From the NCBI GenBank assembly GCA_963810905.1, contig CAWEPG010000006.1, positions 248,001 through 312,000 on the forward strand: a stretch of DNA of 64,000 nucleotides, in the 5' to 3' direction. The translations under genes were made by a program, and so were the position numbers. The DNA is from CAWBAT01 sp963810905 (lineage in GTDB: Bacteria; Acidobacteriota; Terriglobia; Versatilivoradales; Versatilivoraceae). Shown here piece after piece: positions 53,346 to 63,410 of the stretch. Position 1 is the stretch's first letter. Every line of letters begins with the position of its first letter. Under the pieces are notes generated by a model. It did not search any database and was not told the origin of the DNA. It worked only from the letters and a program-made list of their open reading frames with translations.

Positions 53346-54011
53346 TCAGAATGCAAACCTCAAGACTGCGATGAAGTGACAGGCTGTGCCTGCAATGACG
53401 AAGAGGTGCCAAATGAAGTGGCTATAGCGAAGCCTTGCGGCGGCGAAGAATCCGATCCCAGAGGTGTATCCTATGCCGCCGGCCAGAAGCCAGAACAAAC
53501 CCCACGCCGGCACATGGATGCAGAGGGGCCTGAACGCGGCAATGACAAGCCAGCCCATTCCAAGGTAAAGACAAGTCGAGAAGACAGGATGCTGCATTTT
53601 ACCCGTCGCTTTCAACCCAACGCCTGCAAGCGCCAGGCTCCAAACCAGAACGAGCAGTGTCCATCCCCAAGCACCCCGGAGCGCACCGAGAGCAAATGGA
53701 GTGTATGTGCCAGCGATCAGCAGAAAAATCGCGCTATGATCGAGAACCTGAAAGACGCGTTTGGCACGGTTCCGGGCCAATGCGTGGTAAAGGGTGGAGG
53801 TCAAGTACAGTAACACCATCGTAACCCCAAAGATACACGTACCGATCAGAGGGCCAATGCCTCCTTGTCGGACGGCAGCAACGACGAGCACGGGGATACC
53901 GAGAGTTGCGGCTAACAGGCCAACACCATGGCTTACGCTGTTTGCGATTTCTTCTCCCAGCGATTGGGGGCGCTCAATCGAGAAGATCGGGTTATGCAAG
54001 GGGACAATCAT
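53346..54011 (-). CDS. Haemolysin III family (PAQR-type) membrane protein
   Basis: A 221-residue protein with seven membrane helices. Family signatures are EEIANSVSHGVGLLAA near the start, LTSTLYHAL (Ser and His ligands), the DHSAIFLLIAGTYTPFAL box, and the closing SHFIWHLFVIAGTACHF with two histidines. The conserved Ser, Asp and His residues form a metal site in the PAQR superfamily. Bacterial members are of uncertain role; a lipid-hydrolase or membrane-homeostasis role is suggested for the superfamily. It is adjacent to, but separated from, the lipid-type cluster. Confidence 0.93.
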   Translation of the reverse strand: MIVPLHNPIFSIERPQSLGEEIANSVSHGVGLLAATLGIPVLVVAAVRQGGIGPLIGTCIFGVTMVLLYLTSTLYHALARNRAKRVFQVLDHSAIFLLIAGTYTPFALGALRGAWGWTLLVLVWSLALAGVGLKATGKMQHPVFSTCLYLGMGWLVIAAFRPLCIHVPAWGLFWLLAGGIGYTSGIGFFAAARLRYSHFIWHLFVIAGTACHFIAVLRFAF

Positions 54012-54159
54012 AAAATGAAAATATTACCAGAGGATTACCGATGGCTAAGTTCTGTAGATTTGTAAGTTTATACTTTGGCCTGGAACAGAGATCGGGGAGG
54101 TCCTTCGGCTCGGAACAGTTTATCTTCAGGGTTCTCATCGTGATGCCGCCAACGGATGC

Positions 54160-55092
54160 TCAGTTCTCCTGGTGGTGCCGGTCGGTATGAATCTTCGCAT
54201 GATCTTCCAGGGTTTCTAAATGGGTGATTACTTCGGTTCGGCTCGGGAAGTTTTCCTTGAGACGATCTTCAATCCGGGTTGCGATCGCGTGCGCATTTTC
54301 CAGGAGGATCCCTTTGGAGAAAAGCAAATGAAGTTCGATCCATAGTCTATTCCCCGTGTTCCGGTGTCGCAAACCGTGGTATTCGATGCCTTGGGCCTGA
54401 GTCATGGGGTCAAGCAGAGATTTGAGTTTTGCTTCCGTTACAGGATCCACTTCGTCCATTAATCCACCGATGGATTGGCGGATTAATTGACTTCCTGTCC
54501 AGAGGATATTCAAGGCCACCAGGATCGCAATAATCGGATCAAGAACCAACCATCCCGTGATCATCGCCAGGAACAGGCCAACGACGACTCCCAGGCTTGT
54601 CCAGCAGTCCGTGAGAACATGTTTCCCGTTGGCTTCAAGAATAAGAGAGTGGTTTTTTTTCCCAATGGTAACTAGATAAAAACCTAAGCCGCCGTTGATC
54701 ATAGCCGCCAATAAGGTCAGGCCCGTTCCTGCGCCAAGGTGTTCCAGCTTCAGTCCTGAGATCCATTTTTCAATGGAAACGTAGATGATGTAAAAAGCGG
54801 CGATCATGATCATCGCCCCTTCAAACCCCGCCGAAAAGAAACTGATCTTATCGTGCCCGTATAGATGACTGCGGTCCGCCGGTTTAACGCTCAGTCGTAG
54901 ACTGTAGGCTGCAAAGGAAACGGCAACCACATGCACGACGGATTCCGCAGCATCAGAGAGGATTGCGGCCGAGCCAGTCAGCCAATAGGCGAAGGTTTTG
55001 GACGCGAGCATGAAAAAACCCACGACCAAAGAAAGCCGCATAGCGAATTGTTGGAGAGGAAGATCTTCCTCGGTACCCGTAGTTGAACTCAT
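54160..55092 (-). CDS. Cation diffusion facilitator family transporter
   Basis: A 310-residue CDF protein that exports divalent metal (Zn, Fe, Co, Ni or Mn) in exchange for protons. Six membrane helices are expected. The metal sites are visible: LSDAAESVVHV in helix 2 (DxxxS), the cytoplasmic LYGHDKISFF, and the helix-5 HVLTDCWTSLGVVVG with HxxxD; the last 90 residues form the soluble metal-binding domain. Metal specificity is not clear. Its start overlaps the stop of the cytochrome gene (ATGA), so it is co-transcribed with an electron transfer operon. Confidence 0.93.
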   Translation of the reverse strand: MSSTTGTEEDLPLQQFAMRLSLVVGFFMLASKTFAYWLTGSAAILSDAAESVVHVVAVSFAAYSLRLSVKPADRSHLYGHDKISFFSAGFEGAMIMIAAFYIIYVSIEKWISGLKLEHLGAGTGLTLLAAMINGGLGFYLVTIGKKNHSLILEANGKHVLTDCWTSLGVVVGLFLAMITGWLVLDPIIAILVALNILWTGSQLIRQSIGGLMDEVDPVTEAKLKSLLDPMTQAQGIEYHGLRHRNTGNRLWIELHLLFSKGILLENAHAIATRIEDRLKENFPSRTEVITHLETLEDHAKIHTDRHHQEN

Positions 55093-56255
55093 TGAGGTAA
55101 CGAGATCGATGTTTCTGCCATCGTTTGAGGCGGGCTAGGTGGAACGCCAGCAAATTTGGCGGCCTGGTCGGACAATAATTGTTCCTGAAGCTTGGCTTCA
55201 ATGCGAATGTTTTCTGAGCCGGAGACCTCGAATCGGAATTTCTCTAAACGGGATTTCTTTGGCGCAATCCGGGTGTCTTTCCCGAGCTTCGTGGCTTCCC
55301 ACGGCAAAGTCGGCTTTCCTTCCGCATTGAGAACTTCCAGGCCAAAAACCCTCTTTTGCGTACTCAGGATTTTCCCCTGGCTTTGGACCGTAACCTCCAG
55401 CCACATCTCACGGACAGCAGGGAGTCCGGTCGGGATCATATGGCCGGCTCCGACGTTAGTGACCACAACCGAAGCGTCTAAGGCGTCCTTCGAGATACGG
55501 CTGGCAGTAATATTGACGATGGCCGCTTGGCGTATCATTTCCGTGTGACCGCCCCTAAAGATGTGGGCATGAATTTCAGAACGTTCTTTGCCCGACTCAG
55601 ACACTTTCCCTTGGTACGAGGGCATATGGCAATCCTGACAGCGGGTCCCTTGTGCGGCATAGGGACTTTGCTTCCATTCCTGATAGGTATCTTGAACCGG
55701 CATCCCGGAAACGGGGTGTCCAAATCGATGGCAGGTTCCGCATAGTTCCGCGGACAACAAGAACGGCGAGGGTTGAGTCGGGTGCGCATCGTTGGTGGCA
55801 TCCGCATGCCGTCCGTAAAGAATTTTCGTTTGGATAGCTCTTGGGAAAAGGAAAGCCCCGAGGCTGACCTTATGAAGATTCACTTCTGTCCCTGAGATCG
55901 TGTGGCAGAACTCGCAGGTCACTCCATTCTCAATTCGTGGGTCAATCTGTTCTTTCTGAAACAGATCGGGCGGGATGGAACTGGTGACGGTAGCCAGGGG
56001 TGCGTGGCAAGAAACACAAAATTGAGTTAAGCCCCCCTTGCTTTGTTCAACGGCTTTTCGGACAACGGCTTGGTATAAAGGATCGACAAATGCCTTGGAA
56101 TGGGTCGATGTTTGCCACTGAGCATAAATCTGTTCGTGGCAGGGCTGGCAACTCGAAGCGAGCTTGAAATCGGAAAGCTTTACCTTCTGAGGTGTTTGTC
56201 CGAGGGACGAAAGTGTCCCCAACAGGCCAATCAGTATGGCAGCTGGTACTTTCAT
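55089..56255 (-). CDS. Periplasmic multihaem (pentahaem) cytochrome c
   Basis: About 388 residues from the ATG at 56255, which opens a clear signal peptide (MKVPAAILIGLLGTLSSLG) and has GAGAGG upstream. Five CxxCH haem sites are visible: CQPCH, CVSCH, CEFCH, CGTCH and CQDCH. After the haem domain a beta-rich domain of about 140 residues follows (VVVTNVGAGHMIPTGLPAVREMW region), a layout known from cytochrome c554-like and other multihaem proteins. It probably carries electrons in the periplasm. It lies about 70 nt downstream of the outer-membrane barrel gene in the same direction and is intact. Confidence 0.9.
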   Translation of the reverse strand: MKVPAAILIGLLGTLSSLGQTPQKVKLSDFKLASSCQPCHEQIYAQWQTSTHSKAFVDPLYQAVVRKAVEQSKGGLTQFCVSCHAPLATVTSSIPPDLFQKEQIDPRIENGVTCEFCHTISGTEVNLHKVSLGAFLFPRAIQTKILYGRHADATNDAHPTQPSPFLLSAELCGTCHRFGHPVSGMPVQDTYQEWKQSPYAAQGTRCQDCHMPSYQGKVSESGKERSEIHAHIFRGGHTEMIRQAAIVNITASRISKDALDASVVVTNVGAGHMIPTGLPAVREMWLEVTVQSQGKILSTQKRVFGLEVLNAEGKPTLPWEATKLGKDTRIAPKKSRLEKFRFEVSGSENIRIEAKLQEQLLSDQAAKFAGVPPSPPQTMAETSISLPQ

Positions 56256-56325
56256 ACTTGCACCTCTCCTCGAGTGCAGGATGCGGCTTAAACGGGTATA
56301 TGGACCATGAAGCATATCTAAAAAA

Positions 56326-58322
56326 TCAATAGCGAAATCGAATTCCAGCAGTAATCATGTGAACTCTAAAATCTTGGAAAGCAAATTCTTTGTCATTGAA
56401 GTCGTAATATCGCCATTCAGTTGTCCAATACAACTTGCTACCCAGTGGAATGAGAAAACCGGCGTGAGGCTGATAATAATTCAGTGGGCGATTCCCGGTG
56501 GTCGTCATCACCGTACCGCCCAGGTTGAATCGAAAACCGCGGTAGATCCCGAAATCAATGTTCAAGTTTCCGAAATTGCTGTTTTCAATATAGATCGATT
56601 GACTCTTAGTCAAAGTTTGGGGAATCAGGATCAAAATATCCGAATTGAGATCTCCTTTGGAATAGTCCAAGGTTACCATGAATCGCTTCCCGCCTTTGGG
56701 AGCCACAGTGGCGGAAAGGGTGTAACCGTAACTATTGAAATTGTAATCGAGATCGGGCTGGCCGTTTTGGTAATTCAGCAGAAAATAGGATCCACTAATC
56801 ACCAGGGGTTCCCAGATCTTGTACCGCCCCCGGATGCGAACCTTTTGGTAATCGAGAATATCTGTTCGAGAAAATACTCGGCTCCCCTGGCCATCTTCAA
56901 AATCCAGCCCCAGGCTGGCTTTGCGTTGCAGTCGGAAATTGAATCCGCCTATAGCAACATTGCGGTTGATACTAATGGCTTGTTGTTCCCCTTCCAGATT
57001 GAATGAGACTAATTGGGTATCTGACCACACATAGCGATAACCCCCTCGGACTGAAAGCCTGGAGTTGAGATCGACGATCCCCTCCACCTGATTTTGGTTC
57101 AGATTCACAGCCAGCCGATTTGAATTTGTTGTGGTATAGCTAAATGTCCCATCAGGATCCGGAGGGCCAGACAGAGGGTTCGGTGCCGGTCAGGGTGCGC
57201 CCGAGAGTAGAACTGGGGTCGGTATGAAATCGGTCCGTGATCAGATTGTCGATAATCCGGACTCTTTCCCAAGGTCGATATTCAACGGATACGTTTCCCA
57301 GAATGTGCGGCAACTTACCATCTGAAACGGCATTGGTGACGTCACCGGTGAAGATCCTGGCAACCTCAAAAGAAACAAAATTCCCGGCGGAGCGCTCGTT
57401 ATAGTCAAAATTCAAATTAGGTTGCGTATAGACAAACCGGCCGGTAACCGTCAGTTTTTCCCAGGGTGTCGAAACGATTTGAAATCGGCTGACGGGGGTA
57501 GTCCCACGCACATGATAGTACTCGTCCAGTTGATTCAGGTAGGTAGTTTCCCCGAGCAAAGGCGTTTGACGGTTTCCTGTGTTGACTCCTCCCGGCCAGT
57601 TAACCGTTTGATCGTCTTTAAACGACACGATGCCTTGTTCGAAGATCATATTAGTCTTGCGAAGATTCAGCGTCACACCACCGCGATAATAGTTACTGCT
57701 GTTTTGTACCTTATTATTGACAGGGAATTCGTTGCCCAGCTCCGGTAAAAGTCGTGATTCCCGGACCAAAACCAGAAGATCTTGAGTAGGCAAGAAATGG
57801 AGAGATTTTCTTTCCCGGACGCAGGATTAAATCAAAGTCCATGGTGCGAATTGCCGTGTCATACGAATGTTGGCCCACCAGGACTCCCTCGAGCAGTAGA
57901 GGGTTGGCAAAGGTGGGAATGTAATTGTAGTAATCTACGTTCCGGTAATTGAACGTGAATTCGTAGACTCCAGCCTTTTGCGCATAGAGGCGCATGGTGT
58001 TGTACGGATCCCCACCCCAGGCCGATGCATCGAAATGCAGTTTGTCGAAATATTTTTTCGTCCCCAGCGGGCTCTGAAAGTCCAGATTGGCGAAGAGAAG
58101 GCGTGGGCCATTCCCCAGGTTGACAACACTTCGATAGTAGTCCTGACTTCCCTGAAACCCGGCAATACTGCGATATCCCACATCGACGACCCCGGTAGCC
58201 TCCACCCCACGAATCAGAACGGGATTGCCAGCGTCCGTGCCCAATGGGGGATCTTCAAAAGCCCTCTCTTGCGCATGAAGAAAATTCCCTCCAAGGCTGA
58301 ATACGAGCAAGAGCAAAAGCAT
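56326..58322 (-). pseudogene. MtrB/PioB-like outer-membrane barrel, two frameshifts
   Basis: Three frames together encode one large beta-barrel. It begins near 58322 with a signal peptide (MLLLLLVFSLGGNFLHAQ), continues through repeated amphipathic strands (for example YEFTFNYRNVDYYNYIP and TVTGRFVYTQPNLNFDYN), and ends ITAGIRFRY, with the C-terminal aromatic residue typical of barrels. One-base shifts occur near 57734 (GAG to NEFPVNN) and near 57180 (TGT to NPLSGPPDPDGTF); the sequence is continuous across both. Barrels of this kind surround a decahaem cytochrome to form a conduit through the outer membrane. Its neighbours encode exactly such cytochromes. Errors or decay cannot be separated. 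Confidence 0.78.
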
Positions 58323-58401
58323 TTCCGGGAAACGTCGCCGCCGGGTATGGAGAAGTTGAGAAACCCAACTAAGACAAACGCACGAAGTAAAGTGAGACTT
58401 T

Positions 58402-58480
58402 GGATCATCCTCGAATCGTTTCCCCTCACCCGGCCTTTGGCCACCCTCTCCCCAAGGGAGAGGGGCTGGGGGTGAGGGGA
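58402..58480. repeat. Dispersed palindromic repeat, copy A
   Basis: A GC-rich inverted repeat with the common form CCCTCTCCCCAAGGGAGAGGG flanked by CCCCTCACC and GGTGAGGGG; it is preceded by ATCATCCTCGAATC, also found before copy B at 59629. Such hairpins recur as spacer elements in many bacterial genomes. It lies between the decahaem cytochrome and the barrel gene. Confidence 0.8.
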
Positions 58481-58571
58481 AAATTGGCACAAAACTTACT
58501 GCGTCTGTATTAGTAAGGCGCTGAGGAACCGTCTGGCGCATTGTTCTCAGGTTTCGCATGGATTAGCTCTG

Positions 58572-59525
58572 CTAGTGCATTAAGAATCGGTCCACATTCG
58601 AACCATGGATCTTGACATGACAAGTCGTACAGTTCCGAAACCGGGCACTTCGCAAATCATGGAACGATGGGGGCTGACTGGCCAAAATTCCAGGGGAGAA
58701 AGTATGGCATTCCAGGCACATCAAGCTGAGTTGCGTCCGAATCAGCATCTTCGAGTTAATGGAACCATGAGGCTCGTGACATCCCATACATCCTTCGAGA
58801 CGAATGACGGGATGCTCAAAGGCAAAGGGCCCCCGCTTGTCAGAATGGCATTTGACGCAGGGCGATTCGTTTCCAAAAGAAAGCTTGGCCATTTTAGGCA
58901 TCAGACCGCTGTGCGGCTGATGACAGTCCACGCAGTGAATAGCCCCTTCGAGCAAGCGATGATGAAAAGGCTTATAGAACGCTGCTAAAACATCCTTATG
59001 GCAGGCCGTGCAAACTCGATCGACACTTGCTGTCAGCAAATGCTGCTTTTGCTTGGGTTCGTGAATCGAGTGGCATTCTGTGCACGCCAGGTTTTCCTTC
59101 CGATGCAAGTTGTTGGGTCCTCCTGCCTGCGTGTTGCTGTCCGCGTGGCAACTGAGGCAGACCTTGTTGATTTCCGGGTTCGTCGAGCTGCTTTTAAGAA
59201 GAACGACATGACTACCATCTCCTGCATCGACATGGGCTTGTCCGGGGCCGTGGCAGGCTTCACAAGCACGATCTTTCCAACCTTTATCCTCCTTCATATT
59301 GAGAATCTGATGTGGGTTCGTTGCAAACTGCACCGTCTGAGCCTCATGACAGGAAGCACAGGTGGCTGAGCTGACATAGTCGTTCTTTGCCTCAACTGGG
59401 GCGGCTTTGGGGCTCGGTTCTTGTGCAGCCTGTTGACTTTTGGGCGTTTTGGAAAAACAGGGGAAGACCAGGGCCAATAGGAACGCCAGGATTAAAGAAA
59501 GTTTTCTAAAGAGACCAACGGGCAT
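58572..59525 (-). CDS. Periplasmic decahaem cytochrome c (DmsE/MtrA-like)
   Basis: About 317 residues from the ATG at 59525 (signal peptide MPVGLFRKLSLILAFLLAL). Ten CxxCH haem motifs are visible in order: CASCH, CEACH, CLSCH, CTECH, CTACH, CVDCH, CVKCH, CMGCH, CLECH and CTTCH. The number, spacing and length match the DmsE/MtrA family, which sits inside an outer-membrane barrel and passes electrons from the periplasm to the outer side. It is intact and lies between the barrel gene and the MtrC-like gene, with a dispersed repeat on each side. Confidence 0.93.
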   Translation of the reverse strand: MPVGLFRKLSLILAFLLALVFPCFSKTPKSQQAAQEPSPKAAPVEAKNDYVSSATCASCHEAQTVQFATNPHQILNMKEDKGWKDRACEACHGPGQAHVDAGDGSHVVLLKSSSTNPEINKVCLSCHADSNTQAGGPNNLHRKENLACTECHSIHEPKQKQHLLTASVDRVCTACHKDVLAAFYKPFHHRLLEGAIHCVDCHQPHSGLMPKMAKLSFGNESPCVKCHSDKRGPFAFEHPVIRLEGCMGCHEPHGSINSKMLIRTQLSLMCLECHTFSPGILASQPPSFHDLRSARFRNCTTCHVKIHGSNVDRFLMH

Positions 59526-59628
59526 AACGTTCCCACCCTTTCTGGCTGATGACAATGGGTTGGCAAGCGATTGCATCCTCTTCTCGTACTTGTTCTGGTA
59601 GAGGCACAAGAAGTTAAGTTACATTTTC

Positions 59629-59716
59629 GGTCATCCTCGAATCATTCCCACTCACCGGGCCCGCCAGCTAGCGGACAACCCTCTCCCCAAGGGAGAGGAG
59701 CCGAGGGTGGGGAGGA
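59629..59716. repeat. Dispersed palindromic repeat, copy B
   Basis: A second, longer and less regular copy of the element at 58402: the shared left part TCATCCTCGAATCATTCCC, then CTCACC, and the core CCCTCTCCCCAAGGGAGAGG. It lies between the MtrC-like gene and the MtrA-like gene. Confidence 0.75.
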
Positions 59717-59790
59717 TACCTTTCCATTCACACAACAAGACAGCCCAGCCGCTCTGCGAAGAGCGGCTGGATAGGAGTCAAGCGAACGAC

Positions 59791-61848
59791 TTACCTCGCA
59801 TGTACCTTGTCAATAGCGAATTCCGACGTCGGTCCATGACAAACACTGCAGGATTCTCCAAGGCTCGAGGTATTCAAGAGCGCATGGGAAGCTGCTTCTT
59901 GAGAGGTATGGCACGATAGACAAGCCGCTGTGGTGGGTTGCATTGGATTGATATAGTCTCGTGGCGACACCGAAGGCAATACACCCTTAGCCAACGGCAA
60001 CTGTTCAGTATCTGGCAAATGACATTTCTCACAATTGCGGCGATCTCCAGGGAAAGTCACTTCATTGAAGATTGACGCGGAGTATTTCCGAATCCGTAAA
60101 TCGTAAAATCATTCGTCAATTCTTCCCCAGTGTGGATCTTATGAATCATGGTCTTCAGGTGAACGGATTCGACAGGCAGTTTGTCAGCTGGGCGGCGTGC
60201 TTTATCGTCTTGGTTGGCATTATGGCACATGACACAATACATCACATTTATACGCGAACCTCCATGGAGTGCCAGGTGAGCATGACAGCCGTTGCAGTTC
60301 TCCTGTGAAACAACCTGACGCCGGGGTACAGGCTTTGCTATCCGTCACCGCCACATAGACAACTGGGTTGAATCCTGCATCGCGGACATCCTTATGCTCA
60401 CTAGTGGTTCCCGGCTGTAGAGTTATGTTCCTGTATCCCTGGACAGAGACTGCATAACTGCCCTTAGCGTCCGCAGGGATAGCCTTCAGGAATGTATAGT
60501 TCAGGATGCCACCCTGGCTTGGAGTTGTAAGCGCATTTTCAGACACAAAGCCTGCGTAGTCAGTAGTCGGACCGGCCAATACCAAACTGAGACTGTTCAT
60601 CTGAGATGTTTCGATTGGGAAACCATCGTTATCCGTGATCTTCAGTGTAACTGTCGGTTTGTTGCCGGGCTTGGTGTCTTTGACGTTCAAAATCTCAAAT
60701 TTGACCCCAGGCAAATCCTTGGAAAAGGTTGGGATCACATGAGCGCCTTTGATGGACGCGTCGAAGTCCACTTCTCCCTCTGGAATATGACAAGTGGAGC
60801 AAAGGTTGTCCGAGACTTGGGGGCCTCCGGGGTGCTTGTCACCTGTTGCAAAATTCACATCGTCATGACAGGAGCCGCAGGTCGCACGGGAGGGTTTCAA
60901 GAGCCAGTTGTTGACTTGAGTACCTTTGCCAGTGTGGCAGCCCTCGCAATGGTTGAGCTCTTGCGGGAAGTGTAGGGATATCATTTACGCCATGCTGGTA
61001 TTCCGAAGATTTGTACGGGTTTCCCCTGGACACTTGGAAGATTCGGCCCGGCGTGAATCTTGTGGATCAATACCTTCATGTCCACAGTGTTCCCCGTAGT
61101 CCGGATCCGTGGTCTGAGGAGTGTGACAGGTAACGCAGACCTTGATTTCCCGTCTTGATCCTCCATGAAGCGCCAAAGGATCGTGGCATTTATTACAGGT
61201 TTCAGTTACGACAACGTCGCGTATGAGTGTAACCGGGCCACCCATCGGAACCCAGTCAAATGTCTCGTTATCATACTGGGTCCCCAGATCAAATTCAGTA
61301 AGGTCACGTGAACCGTAAAGGGCCACAGTATGAGTCATGGTTTCGATCAAAATTTGAAGGCAGCAGCCGTATTAAAAGTGTATGTATACCGGCCATCGAC
61401 AATTGTGCATAAGTTCCACCTGAGTCCGTACCGGCTTGCACGGCCTGTTGACTCCGTTGATGGGACTGGTTTGTTTTCGGGTGGTGTAAGCAGATATTGC
61501 GATCTGACCTTTAGGAATGTATGCGGCTATGAAACTGGTGCTGACCACGCCCGGTGTTGTGACACCCAGCCGATCCAGGGGCAAGCCATTGTTGTCGGTA
61601 ATCAAGAAGGTGACGCGAATCTTATTATCGCCGCCAATCGTGACCCCCTTAATCGTGAACTTCAAGCCGGGCCGGACAAAATTGACCTGGCTTTGGTCGA
61701 GATAATAGCTCAGCTCATGCTTGTTAAATTGAGCTGCTTGCTTCGTGTCTCCTCCGGTACTGCCCCAGACTGGGATGGATATCCAGACGAGGAATAGAAA
61801 GAGGAGCGTGCATATGATGACTACCCGGCTTGATATGGATTTAACCAT
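59791..61848 (-). pseudogene. OmcA/MtrC-like decahaem surface cytochrome, about seven frameshifts
   Basis: At least five consecutive frames (61372-61848, 60985-61350, 60220-60984, 60057-60245, 59791-60060), plus short stretches between them, make one OmcA/MtrC-family cytochrome. An N-terminal signal peptide (MVKSISSRVVIICTLLFLFL) leads into beta domains, and ten haem motifs survive across frames: CNKCH, CVTCH, CEGCH, CGSCH, CSTCH, CNGCH, CVMCH, CEKCH, CLSCH and CSVCH, including the family repeat DPLALHGGSRR. Breaks lie near 61450, 61400, 61366, 61094, 60985, 60322 and 60072, several in homopolymers. Family role: terminal electron transfer to minerals or other outside acceptors. Since all haem sites are kept, very recent damage or poor sequence is likely. 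Confidence 0.85.
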
Positions 61849-62042
61849 AACATCCTCCGTTAAAGGGCGTAAATGTTAAGAATTCGTACAACCATTCCAT
61901 CGTTGGGCCAAGAATCCGATCTTTTCTCTGCGACTTCCCAATCTGTATCCACATCCTACTCCTTGACCCTTTTACTCATTAACAACTCTAAATCCTTCGC
62001 GACATTGGAACTTGTTCTATTGAGATTTTTCTTTCGCTTCAT

Positions 62043-63003
62043 TCAACTGACTGTGATTAGCTTATCAATTTCGTATCGCTCGATCGGAATCTGCTGCTTT
62101 AGTTGATCCACGAGCTTTTGCCTCAAAACTTCGAGGCGACGGGTTTCGAGAAATAATTGAATCTTAGCCTTGGCTTCGTAAAACGGAATAAACCGACTTC
62201 GTTCCTGGGAGATCCCTTGAAAAACGGAATACCCTCCTTCAGTACGAAAGGGCCCGGCGCTTTGACCCGGACGGAGCGCAAGCACCTTCTGATCATCGAC
62301 TGGTTCTGTCACGCCGCCTTTGTAGAGGTGAATTTGGGTTCTGTCCCGATACGTTTCAGGAACATATTTCTTGCTGAGCTCTTCGATCGAATCCCCTTTA
62401 GCGACTCGATCGGCCAGATCCTTGGCCAGATCAAAAGCAGAATCTTTTTTGCCCGTTTTGCTCTTCTCCCCTGTAAAAGGAATGAAGAATTCGCGGAGTT
62501 GAACACCGGCTGGAATGAAAAACTTCTCACCATGGTTTCTGTAAAATTCGCGCATCTGAGCGTCGCTTACGGGAGGCTCTTTTGCGAGCTGGCTTTCAAG
62601 ATACTTTTTCGCCAGGTCTTGCTTCCTTTCGACTCCCTCAAAAGAGCTTTTCAGGCCTTCCTTTAGCGCGGCTTGCGCCAATAGTTCTTCGTTAATGAAT
62701 TGGTCAAGAGCCGACAGAAATTTTGGCTACGAGGTCTGGTTTTGAGAGAGTGACCTGGGTCATCTGACCCTGAAATGTCAACAGCAGGAAATCGCGCAAT
62801 TCATCAGTCTTGAGTTCATTTGACCCAACCTTGGCTACGGGCTGGTCTAATTTTAAGGCCGACAAAAAATACGGACGGAGTTCAGGGCGTTTCTTGACTT
62901 CCGACAGAGAACCTGGGCGTGGAGCTCGATGCAACAGCAGCCATGTTCCGAGTGTCGCCACTAGGACAAACAGAAAAATGAAAATGATATGATTCCGTTT
63001 CAA
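62043..63003 (-). pseudogene. Parvulin-type peptidyl-prolyl isomerase (SurA/PpiC-like), one frameshift
   Basis: The first frame (62704-63003) has a single membrane anchor near the N-terminus (HIIFIFLFVLVATLGTWLLL) and a SurA-like start; the second (62043-62681) has a chaperone-like helical part (MAQAALKEGL...), then a parvulin region (VQLREFFIPFTG, DLADRVAKGDSIEELSKKY, GPFRTEGGYSVFQ). Removing one base from the TTTT run at 62721-62724 joins VAK to FLSALDQFINEELL without a gap. It would help fold proteins in the periplasm, probably the cytochromes and barrel of this locus. Same strand as the locus. Confidence 0.78.
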
Positions 63004-63410
63004 GCAACATCTCCCTTCTGTCCCTACTTGTCTGGTGAAGTTTTTCGCAAGCGTTCTGCCAAAGGTAGAAAAATCAGATAATTCACTGTTAAATAACTAT
63101 TTATGAATAGGTTAGATGATAGCAAGGCCTATCTTAAGTACAATCCGGAGAGGGAGTTTTCATCCAAAGCCGGTTATTTCCCCCACAACTGCGAATGCTG
63201 AGCAAGTAAACAATTATTAGGTGAGTGAGTCTAACTGTGTTGAGAAAAGTAGCGGCTCAATTTTATTATGTTAATAAATTAAACACAAAGAATTTTCTTT
63301 GTCAGATAAAGAGCTGCGGAAAGAAGTGATCCGTCATGCCGGGCAACTCATGCTTTAGAGTCGTCTGGCATTGTTTTGGTTGGACTCAAATCTGAGGTCA
63401 ACCCGGGAAT
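63004..63410. other. AT-rich intergenic region
   Basis: A 407-bp gap between the last cytochrome gene and the parvulin gene. No gene, RNA or clear repeat is visible. It may carry the promoter of the electron transfer locus, but no convincing boxes stand out. Confidence 0.45.

Noticed and set aside
52957..53813. Overlapping + strand open frames of 140 and 227 residues
   Set aside because: They run opposite the well-supported hlyIII-like gene and the acyl reductase start, have no recognisable domain, and show odd residue composition.
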